Shown here: positions 24,718-31,473 of the stretch, one piece after another
Position numbering within the stretch: the stretch's first letter is position 1
How the letters are laid out: the number at the start of each line of letters is the position of its first letter
From: UBA5536 sp964592595
GTDB taxonomy: Bacteria > Bacteroidota > Bacteroidia > Bacteroidales > F082
Length of the DNA stretch: 64,000 nt
Reading direction: 5' to 3'
Assembly: GCA_964592595.1 (NCBI GenBank)
Contig: CAZQFH010000008.1
Coordinates: forward strand, 38,566-102,565
Program-made: the position numbers and the translations under genes
The notes under the pieces: generated by a model
Told to the model about the DNA's origin: nothing
Seen by the model: only the letters and a program-made list of their open reading frames with translations
Database searches by the model: none

Positions 24718-25950
24718 ATGGAAGTCCTTAATCATTCGCTTTGGCTGATGTTCAGTTATCAATCGGTTGGTTTTTTCTTCTATATACTTTACCTTCATTT
24801 GCAGGGGAAAAGTGTTACAAGGCTTATTTTTGGGTTCTTCATGTTAACACTTGGTATCACAGGTTTTTTAGTTCATATCCATTTGTATGACCACAATCCC
24901 ATACTTTTTATCATTTTTCCGCTCGTATTTGCTGTTGCACTCACTTTAACACCTTTATTTTATCTGCATCATAAGTCGTTGCTCATCGAAGACTATCAGC
25001 TCAGAAGTATCGACTTAAAGCATTTTGCACCAGCTTTTGTGATGTTTATTTTACTCACTCCCTTTTGGGTATTAATAACAACCAATCATGTGGAGTATCT
25101 GGATTCAGTGTATGGTTTGTTTTTACTAAAAAACCTCCCGGGAAGACAGACCTGGCTCATTGAAATCATCGTTAAATCATTAATTGGCCTGCAATTAGTC
25201 ATTTATTTTATCTATACCCTAAAGCAATACAAAGCTTTCTACAAAAATATGCCTTTAGAAAGTTGTCCGGAAATCAAAATTTACCTCAATGGGATACAAA
25301 TTTTCGCTGTCAGCTTCCTCATTTTGATAGGACTTTTGCTTACTCATGGATTCATGCACGAAACCGGAAAAGATTTAAGCTGCACCCTTTTTATCGCCTC
25401 CCTGTTGATTTTAAATATTGGACTCACCTATTTTGGCATCCGATTTGAAGACAACTACCTTTATAAATGTCAATCTGATGCTATACAAAACGAGTTACTT
25501 AAACCCTCGCCGTTTACTATGCCCGAAACATCTGTTAATGAATCTGCTCAGGATACCAAATACCAATCCAGTTGTTTGTGCGATAACAGGAAAGAAGAAT
25601 TAATAGCTTCGCTTTTGTTGCTGATGAAAGAAAAAGAGCCGTTTACTGATGCTAAACTAAAAATTGATGATGTGTCCGAAATGTTAAACACAAATACTAA
25701 ATATTTATCACAGGTGATCAATGAAAAGTTTGGCAAAAATTTTCATGCATTTTTAAACGATTATCGCTGCGCTAAGGTAGTTAAGCTCTTTCACGATTTT
25801 GATTATGATGATTACAGCATTGAGGGTATTGCTTCGACATGCGGCTTCAACAGCAGATCATCTTTTGTCGCCTCTTTTAAAAAGTATTCTGGAAAACTAC
25901 CTTCTGAATATAGGAACAATTTGTTTAAAAAGGCTAAGACAAGCAAATAA
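24718..25950 (+). CDS. Membrane-bound AraC-family transcriptional regulator
   Basis: A 410-residue protein. The first ~240 residues form about seven transmembrane helices with His-rich loops (HIHLYDHNPILF, FLHHKS-like FYLHHKSLL). A cysteine-containing linker (SSCLCDNRKEE) leads to a C-terminal AraC-type double helix-turn-helix with LKIDDVSEMLNTNTKYLSQVINEKFGKNF and YSIEGIASTCGFNSRSSFVASFKKYSG. This architecture is common in Bacteroidota. Because it is divergent from nosZ and has an inverted repeat in between, it is the likely regulator of the nos operon. The signal sensed is unknown; the His- and Cys-rich segments leave room for metal or redox sensing. Confidence 0.85.
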   Translation: MEVLNHSLWLMFSYQSVGFFFYILYLHLQGKSVTRLIFGFFMLTLGITGFLVHIHLYDHNPILFIIFPLVFAVALTLTPLFYLHHKSLLIEDYQLRSIDLKHFAPAFVMFILLTPFWVLITTNHVEYLDSVYGLFLLKNLPGRQTWLIEIIVKSLIGLQLVIYFIYTLKQYKAFYKNMPLESCPEIKIYLNGIQIFAVSFLILIGLLLTHGFMHETGKDLSCTLFIASLLILNIGLTYFGIRFEDNYLYKCQSDAIQNELLKPSPFTMPETSVNESAQDTKYQSSCLCDNRKEELIASLLLLMKEKEPFTDAKLKIDDVSEMLNTNTKYLSQVINEKFGKNFHAFLNDYRCAKVVKLFHDFDYDDYSIEGIASTCGFNSRSSFVASFKKYSGKLPSEYRNNLFKKAKTSK

Positions 25951-25961
25951 GCTTTTCTGTC

Positions 25962-26756
25962 CTACCAACTTCCTCCAGCTCCACCGCCACCAAAGCTACC
26001 GCCGCCAAAACCACCAAAGCCGCCACCACCAGAACCACCGCTACCTCCAGAGAAATTTTGCCAGCTACCGCCATGTGAGCGCCCTGCCTGACTGGCAAGA
26101 AATAAAGCAGTCCAGAAAGGTAAATTGCTTTTGCTTCCAATGTGGTTGGCTGATCCTCTGGCTTTCATCATAAAAAAAATGATGACAAAAACCAATATCG
26201 GAACAAACCAGGCTGCTGATGACTCCTGATCATAATCGTCGGCAGTATAAGCTCCTGAAGCCAAACCCATCATCACATCCGTGGCTCGCCAGATACCATT
26301 AAAATAACGATCATTTTTAAACTCAGGAATCATTTCCTGATCTACAATCCTTTTAGCGAGCGCATCAGGAATAAGGGCTTCCAATCCGTAGCCTGTTGCA
26401 ATAAAAGCCTGTCCACGACTACTTCGCGTTTTTGGTTTGACTAAAATTACAGCACCATTATTATATTGTTGCTGCCCAACGCCCCATTGCTCGCCTAATC
26501 TGAAAGCAAAATCAGCGGGATCATAGCCGCTCAGTTGAGTTACCAAAACCACAAGAAATTGTGTAGAAGTAGTATCGTTATAGTTAACCAGTTTTTGCTC
26601 AAGTGTTTGCAACTCCTGATCAGTTAAAGTACCGGTAAAATCATTGACTAATTTAGGAGGATTTGGCTTTGCCGGAATTTGTCCAAAACTATTCAGACTA
26701 AACAGTCCTAAAAGGGCAAACAGTAAAAACCCGTTAAAAATTGAAACTTTTTTCAT
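25962..26756 (-). CDS. TPM-domain protein with glycine-rich tail (YgcG family)
   Basis: A 264-residue secreted and membrane-anchored protein: signal (FLLFALLGLFSLNSFGQ), a TPM domain (VNDFTGTLTDQELQTLEQKL, TSTQFLVVLVTQLSGYDPADFAFRLGEQWGVGQ, ATGYGLEALIPDALAKRIVDQEMIPEFK), one transmembrane helix (VPILVFVIIFFMMKARG) and a C-terminal GGFGGGSFGGGGAGGSW tail. TPM proteins with LemA are conserved, probably envelope-stress related; some TPM domains are reported phosphatases. It ends the lemA-TPM-TPM operon and converges with the AraC-type gene 11 bases away. Confidence 0.85.
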   Translation of the reverse strand: MKKVSIFNGFLLFALLGLFSLNSFGQIPAKPNPPKLVNDFTGTLTDQELQTLEQKLVNYNDTTSTQFLVVLVTQLSGYDPADFAFRLGEQWGVGQQQYNNGAVILVKPKTRSSRGQAFIATGYGLEALIPDALAKRIVDQEMIPEFKNDRYFNGIWRATDVMMGLASGAYTADDYDQESSAAWFVPILVFVIIFFMMKARGSANHIGSKSNLPFWTALFLASQAGRSHGGSWQNFSGGSGGSGGGGFGGFGGGSFGGGGAGGSW

Positions 26757-27194
26757 TTATCCAAAAGATATTTCATCGCTTAACTCATTGATGTCGCCAT
26801 GGTGATAAGGGAAATGCTTTTTGAGCTTAAGCCCGGCCCGGCCAATACCATGTTCAAGACCTGTAGTAAAATCTCCAAGCTTGAAATGCTCAGCCATCAT
26901 CTGCTTAATCCCTTCCCAAAAATTTTCCTCAACCACTTCATTGATACCGCTATCACCTAAAATTGCAAAACGACGATCTTTAACGGCCAGGTATATCAGA
27001 ACGCCATTATGCTGCTTGGTCTCATTGATTTTGAGATAATCGAATAGAAAAGCAGCACGATCAAGGACTTCTCCTTTGCAGTGATTTTCAATATGCACCC
27101 TAATCTCACCCGAAGTGTCCAATTCTGCTCTCAAAATCGCGGCACGAATACGATCCTTGTCTTCTTGTGTGAAAAAATTTTGTGCATTAGGCAT
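26757..27194 (-). CDS. Cytosolic-facing TPM-domain protein
   Basis: A 145-residue single TPM domain without a signal peptide: FFTQEDKDRIRAAILRAELDTSGEIRVHIE, NGVLIYLAVKDRRFAILGDSGINEVV and WEGIKQMMAEHFKLGDFTTGLEHGI. It sits directly between lemA and the larger TPM gene; its stop abuts the next ATG. Role unknown beyond the family. Confidence 0.83.
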   Translation of the reverse strand: MPNAQNFFTQEDKDRIRAAILRAELDTSGEIRVHIENHCKGEVLDRAAFLFDYLKINETKQHNGVLIYLAVKDRRFAILGDSGINEVVEENFWEGIKQMMAEHFKLGDFTTGLEHGIGRAGLKLKKHFPYHHGDINELSDEISFG

Positions 27195-27208
27195 AACAAT
27201 AAATTTTC

Positions 27209-27799
27209 TTAAAACGATACTTCCGGAACAACATCGGCGCCTGCTGCGGCTTCAAAATAAGGTTTCACTTCAAAACCAAACAAACCGGCAAGCATTGTTT
27301 GCGGGAATGATTTTATGTAAGTATTGTAGGTACGCGTTGTCTCATTGAATTTCATCCTTTCGACGGTGATGCGGTTTTCTGTTCCTTCGAGCTGAGCCTG
27401 CAATTCGAGGAAGTTCTGATTTGATTTTAAATCTGGATAACGTTCCACAACTACCATCAAACGCGACAGTGCCCCTGACAATCCTTCCTGAGCCTTTTGG
27501 AATGCCTGCAGATTAGCCTCTGTAAGGTTATCAGCATTAACATTTACGGATGTAGCCTTGGCACGCGCCTCAACAACACCAGTTAGCACTTCCTGCTCCT
27601 GTGCAGCAAATCCTTTTACGGTATTCACGAGATTAGGAATGAGATCAGCACGTCGCTGATACACGTTTTCGACCTGAGCCCATTGGGCATCAACTTGTTC
27701 GCTGTTCATTACCATTGTGTTATAAGTTCTTTTAAAAAAACTGTAAAACACAAAAATCACAACAAGGACAACAGCAACAATAATAAGTGTCTTTTTCAT
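27209..27799 (-). CDS. LemA family protein
   Basis: A 196-residue protein with an N-terminal transmembrane helix (LIIVAVVLVVIFVFYSFF) and the LemA helical region: YNTMVMNSEQVDAQWAQVENVYQRRADLIPNLVNTVKGFAAQEQEVL, with the conserved ADLIPNLV. LemA proteins are conserved inner-membrane proteins of poorly known function. First gene of the three-gene operon with the TPM proteins. Confidence 0.9.
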   Translation of the reverse strand: MKKTLIIVAVVLVVIFVFYSFFKRTYNTMVMNSEQVDAQWAQVENVYQRRADLIPNLVNTVKGFAAQEQEVLTGVVEARAKATSVNVNADNLTEANLQAFQKAQEGLSGALSRLMVVVERYPDLKSNQNFLELQAQLEGTENRITVERMKFNETTRTYNTYIKSFPQTMLAGLFGFEVKPYFEAAAGADVVPEVSF

Positions 27800-27961
27800 A
27801 GGTTGTTATTGTTTTGGGATTCACAAAGGTCGTAAAAATGTTGAAAGAAAAAATATTTACCGTCGAAATTAAAATTTAAAAGTTTCATGTCATTATTAAA
27901 AAAAGCTATCAAACAGGGCTTCTATTCACATTATAAATATAAAGGTGCCGGAGTATTTTTG

Positions 27962-27969
27962 TAATTTTG
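27962..27969 (+). promoter_or_regulatory. Candidate -7 box for lpd
   Basis: TAATTTTG matches TAnnTTTG, 37 bases before the lpd ATG. Confidence 0.4.
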
Positions 27970-28006
27970 CAAGCAGAAACAATCTAAATAACAAAAAATC
28001 ACTGCA

Positions 28007-29398
28007 ATGAAATATGATGTTATCGTTATAGGCAGCGGCCCGGGAGGTTATGTAGCTGCCATCAGGGCTTCGCAGTTAGGGAAAAAAGTGGCCGTTGTCG
28101 AAAAGGCTGAAATTGGTGGAATCTGCCTCAACTGGGGCTGTATCCCAACAAAAACACTCCTCAAAAGCGCGCAGGTTTTCAATTATATGAAACATGCAGC
28201 CGACTATGGCATTACGCTTGATAGTGAACCAAAACCAGATTTTGAGAGCATAGTAAAACGAAGTCGTGGTGTTGCTGAGGGCATGAGCAAAGGCGTTCAG
28301 TATCTATTCAAAAAGAATAAAATTGAACTGATCAATGGCTTTGGTAAATTGCTTAAAGGGAAAAAAGTGAGTGTTACTGATGAAAAGGGTAAGGAAGCTG
28401 AATACGAAGCCGATCATATCATTCTGGCTACCGGAGCACGATCACGTGAATTGCCGAATTTGCCTATTGATGGAGAAAAAATTATTGGTTATCGCAAGGC
28501 CATGGTTTTGCCCAAAATGCCAAAGTCTATGGTAGTTGTAGGCTCAGGCGCCATTGGCTCAGAGTTTGCCTTCTTCTACAACAGCATGGGCGTTGATGTT
28601 ACACTTGTTGAATACATGCCAAACATCCTGCCTATTGAAGATGAAGAAGTTTCGAAGCAATTGGAGCGTTCTTTCAAAAAAGCCAAAATGAAAGTGATGA
28701 CCAATTCCTCTGTTGAAAAGGTTGATACATCAGGTGAAATGTGCGAAGTGACCATCAAAACAAAAAAGGGCGAAGAAGTTGTTGAGGCAGAAATTGTACT
28801 TTCAGCAGTTGGAATAGCGACAAACCTTGAAGGTTTAGGCCTTGAAGAAACAGGCGTAAAATCAGAAAAAGGCAAAGTTCTGGTAGATGAGTACTATCGC
28901 ACGAATGTTGAGGGAGTTTATGCCATTGGTGATATCGTTCACGGCCCGGCTCTGGCTCATACAGCCTCACACGAAGGCATCACCTGCGTGGAAGCTATAG
29001 CTGGACTAAATCCTGAACCATTAAATTACAGTAATATTCCATCTTGTACCTACACCAATCCTGAAGTTGCTTCTGTAGGCATGACCGAAAAACAAGCCAA
29101 AGAAGCAGGCTATGAAATCAAAGTTGGAAAATTCCCGTTCTCGGCCTCCGGAAAAGCAAGCGCTGCAGGAAACAAAGACGGATTTGTTAAAGTAATCTTT
29201 GACGCCAAATATGGCGAATGGCTGGGCTGTCATATGATCGGTGACAACGTAACCGAAATGATTGCTGAAGCTGTTGCTGCGCGCAAATTGGAAACTACAG
29301 GTCACGAAATCATTAAAACCATCCACCCACATCCAACGATGTCAGAAGCCATTATGGAAGCTGCTGCTGATGCTTATGGAGAAGTGATTCATTTGTAA
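28007..29398 (+). CDS. lpd: Dihydrolipoyl dehydrogenase (E3)
   Basis: A 463-residue flavoprotein. The FAD-binding GSGPGGYVAAIRA motif (from residue 10), redox-active disulfide GGICLNWGCIPTK (Cys40-Cys45), NAD-binding VVGSGAIGSEFAFF, YAIGDIV near the second FAD site and the C-terminal HPHPTMSEAIMEAA (His440/His442, Glu447) are all present. It reoxidises lipoamide in 2-oxoacid dehydrogenase or glycine cleavage complexes. It stands alone here with its own candidate promoter; partners are elsewhere. Lipoate-protein ligase at 58709 fits its pathway. Confidence 0.95.
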   Translation: MKYDVIVIGSGPGGYVAAIRASQLGKKVAVVEKAEIGGICLNWGCIPTKTLLKSAQVFNYMKHAADYGITLDSEPKPDFESIVKRSRGVAEGMSKGVQYLFKKNKIELINGFGKLLKGKKVSVTDEKGKEAEYEADHIILATGARSRELPNLPIDGEKIIGYRKAMVLPKMPKSMVVVGSGAIGSEFAFFYNSMGVDVTLVEYMPNILPIEDEEVSKQLERSFKKAKMKVMTNSSVEKVDTSGEMCEVTIKTKKGEEVVEAEIVLSAVGIATNLEGLGLEETGVKSEKGKVLVDEYYRTNVEGVYAIGDIVHGPALAHTASHEGITCVEAIAGLNPEPLNYSNIPSCTYTNPEVASVGMTEKQAKEAGYEIKVGKFPFSASGKASAAGNKDGFVKVIFDAKYGEWLGCHMIGDNVTEMIAEAVAARKLETTGHEIIKTIHPHPTMSEAIMEAAADAYGEVIHL

Positions 29399-29434
29399 GA
29401 TGTTCATGAGTTTATGGGTTTAAGAGATGTTGAT
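29399..29434. repeat. Left octamer remnant before assembly gap
   Basis: The last bases before the gap, read on the minus strand, contain CTCTTAAA CCCATAAA CTC (about 29404-29428), the same octamer type as the array at 29811-29858 but inverted. Confidence 0.45.
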
Positions 29435-29534
29435 NNNNNNNNNNNNNNNNNNNNNNNNNNNNNNNNNNNNNNNNNNNNNNNNNNNNNNNNNNNNNNNNNN
29501 NNNNNNNNNNNNNNNNNNNNNNNNNNNNNNNNNN
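29435..29534. other. Assembly gap (100 N)
   Basis: One hundred undetermined bases, a standard placeholder length, lie exactly where the octamer array begins; the true length is unknown. The tandem repeat probably broke the assembly. Confidence 0.95.
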
Positions 29535-29632
29535 TTGTTGATTTGTTGATTTGTTGATTTGTTGATTTGTTGATTTGTTGATTTGTTGATTTGTTGACCT
29601 GCCTGCTGACACAGGAAGGCAGGTTTGTTGAT
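29535..29632. repeat. Tandem octamer array TTGTTGAT with an inserted palindrome
   Basis: Seven perfect TTGTTGAT units (29535-29590) and a partial one are followed by a 28-base insert, ACCTGCCT (29597-29604) ... AGGCAGGT (29617-29624), a perfect 8-base inverted repeat. One further TTGTTGAT unit follows (29625-29632). The array abuts the assembly gap so its full size is not visible. Not CRISPR: there are no spacers. Confidence 0.9.
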
Positions 29633-29648
29633 TTGTTTTTGGGTTCTT

Positions 29649-29810
29649 CAGTTTCTCAATATTGCTTTAGGCTCACTTTCAGAACTGGAAACTCAACTTA
29701 TAATTGCCGAAAGATTGAATTATCTTCAATCACCGCAACTAAATGAATCCTTAACAGTTATAAGATCAGAACTTTTAAACTTGATAAAATATTCAAAAAC
29801 ACTCCACTAA
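29649..29810 (+). pseudogene. C-terminal remnant of a four-helix bundle protein (TIGR02436-like)
   Basis: The only homologous part is about 54 residues: QFLNIALGSLSELETQL followed by IIAERLNYL and a last helix SLTVIRSELLNLIKYSK. This matches the C-terminal half of the 23S rRNA intervening-sequence/four-helix bundle family (about 120 residues when whole). The N-terminal half is missing; the reading frame runs back into the octamer array. It is either a decayed gene or one whose 5' part lies in the gap. Confidence 0.65.
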
Positions 29811-29858
29811 CCCATAAACCATTAAACCCGTTAATCCTTAAACTCTTTAACCCTCAAA
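29811..29858. repeat. Degenerate CCCTTAAA-type octamer array
   Basis: Six consecutive 8-base units (CCCATAAA, CCATTAAA, CCCGTTAA, TCCTTAAA, CTCTTTAA, CCCTCAAA) run exactly from the remnant gene stop to rfbC. The strict 8-base period and shared consensus argue against chance. It may include the rfbC leader. Confidence 0.6.
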
Positions 29859-29860
29859 AA

Positions 29861-30403
29861 ATGGAAATAATCACTACCAAAATACCTGATCTGCTCATCG
29901 TTAAACCAATTGTTTTCGAGGATCAGCGTGGCTACTTTTTCGAGTCGTATAATAAGGAAAAATTCATCCGACAAGGTATTGATCAAAACTTTGTACAAGA
30001 TAACGAATCCAAATCCATGAAAGGTGTTTTACGTGGATTACATTTTCAGGCACCACCTTTTGCGCAGGGCAAACTGGTTCGTGTAATGAAAGGAGCAGTG
30101 CTGGATGTGGCTGTCGACATCCGAAAAAACTCACTTACTTACGGACAGTGGGCATCGATCAAACTCACTGAATCAAACAAGTGGATGTATTGGGTGCCAC
30201 CAGGCTTTGCGCATGGATTTGTGACGCTGGAAGACAATACTGTTTTCTTTTATAAGTGCACCAATGTTTACAACAAAGCTTCAGAGGGCAGCATCAGGTG
30301 GAATGATCCCGATTTAAACATCGATTGGGGAATCAGCAATCCGATTTTATCCGAAAAAGATTTACAGTCACCACTTTTTAAAGATTTTGTAAGTCCCTTT
30401 TAG
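29861..30403 (+). CDS. rfbC: dTDP-4-dehydrorhamnose 3,5-epimerase
   Basis: A 180-residue cupin. Characteristic RmlC motifs: FEDQRGYFFESYNKEKF, VQDNESKSMKGVLRGLHFQ, GKLVRVMKGAVLDVAVDIRK and WVPPGFAHGFVTLEDNTVFFYKCTN. It converts dTDP-4-keto-6-deoxyglucose to the rhamnose precursor. No other rhamnose genes are adjacent. Length is standard. Confidence 0.94.
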   Translation: MEIITTKIPDLLIVKPIVFEDQRGYFFESYNKEKFIRQGIDQNFVQDNESKSMKGVLRGLHFQAPPFAQGKLVRVMKGAVLDVAVDIRKNSLTYGQWASIKLTESNKWMYWVPPGFAHGFVTLEDNTVFFYKCTNVYNKASEGSIRWNDPDLNIDWGISNPILSEKDLQSPLFKDFVSPF

Positions 30404-30471
30404 AAACAGTTTAATCAAGCATTGAACAGAACCATCTGCAAGGCGTTTATCATTTTACAAAACCCTGCAAT

Positions 30472-31437
30472 ATGTTGCGAAATTTATTTCTTGCAATTTT
30501 ATTTGTCCTTTTAGCTGGCACATCTGGTTGGCTATTCTTTTACCTGGCAGCGCCGCCAATAGGAAATACTGGTAATAGTAATCTCGAAAGCGATCAGAAC
30601 TATCGCATTGTTAGCTTCGATATCCCCGAAGAAGTTTTTTTTGCAGGCGAACGCATTCCTGTTGAGCTTTTTATGACACGCGAAAGCCTCGAACGGGAAC
30701 TTATTGTAAACACCTATTGGCACAGTTCTACACTATTGTTACTCAAGCGCGCTAACCGATGGTTTCCGGTAATTGAGCCCATACTGGCTCAATATGGCAT
30801 TCCGAATGATTTTAAGTATTTAAGCATGATCGAAAGCAGCCTCACCAATGCACGATCTCCTGCGGGAGCAGTTGGATTTTGGCAGTTCTTAAAAGGCACT
30901 GCAAAAGATTACGACCTCGAAATAAGTAGTGATGTTGATATGCGCTATCATGTGGAACTGTCAACGGCTGCGGCTTGCCGATACCTGCTCAAATCCTACG
31001 AAAACTATGGAAGCTGGTCGTTGGTAGCGGCTTCCTTTAATGCCGGAAAACGAAGAATCGATGGTTTTTTAAAGGATCAAAAAGCAGGATCCTATTTCGA
31101 TCTGCTGATGGCAGAGGAAACAGAACGCTACCTGTTTAGAATGATAGCCCTCAAAATGATTGTGGAAAATCCGGAACAATATGGTTTCTTTCCTGCATCA
31201 GAAAAACTTTATCCGCCGCTCAACTTTGAGCTGGTTACAATTGAGAAATCCATCAGCAGCTGGGCTGATTATGCACACGACCATCAAATAAGTTATAAGC
31301 TGCTTAAGTATTTCAATCCCTGGCTCAGAGGTGATCAGCTTCGTGTGAAAAAAGGACAGATTTACACCATAAAGATGCCACTGCATCCTTTCAATATCAC
31401 ACACTTCGAACTTGAACAGCGCTACCTTAGACAATAA
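30472..31437 (+). CDS. Membrane-anchored lytic transglycosylase (SLT domain)
   Basis: A 321-residue protein with an N-terminal signal anchor (FLAILFVLLAGTSGWLFFYL) and a lysozyme-like SLT domain. Residues for the fold: PNDFKYLSMIESSLTNA (Glu is the likely catalytic acid), SPAGAVGFWQFLKGTAKDY and SLVAASFNAGKRRI. The C-terminus (YKLLKYFNPWLRGDQLRVKKG) resembles the end of MltD-like enzymes but LysM is not clear. It cuts peptidoglycan glycan strands in the periplasm. Confidence 0.88.
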   Translation: MLRNLFLAILFVLLAGTSGWLFFYLAAPPIGNTGNSNLESDQNYRIVSFDIPEEVFFAGERIPVELFMTRESLERELIVNTYWHSSTLLLLKRANRWFPVIEPILAQYGIPNDFKYLSMIESSLTNARSPAGAVGFWQFLKGTAKDYDLEISSDVDMRYHVELSTAAACRYLLKSYENYGSWSLVAASFNAGKRRIDGFLKDQKAGSYFDLLMAEETERYLFRMIALKMIVENPEQYGFFPASEKLYPPLNFELVTIEKSISSWADYAHDHQISYKLLKYFNPWLRGDQLRVKKGQIYTIKMPLHPFNITHFELEQRYLRQ

Positions 31438-31473
31438 TTAGTTACTTTACACCGCTTTTTTTGAAACAAACAC

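Noticed and set aside
29412..29612. Minus-strand open frame through the N gap with INKSTNQQ-like repeats
   Set aside because: It is a translation of the octamer array and undetermined bases, not a gene.
29535..29632. CRISPR array
   Set aside because: The units are directly adjacent 8-mers with no spacers and no cas genes nearby.
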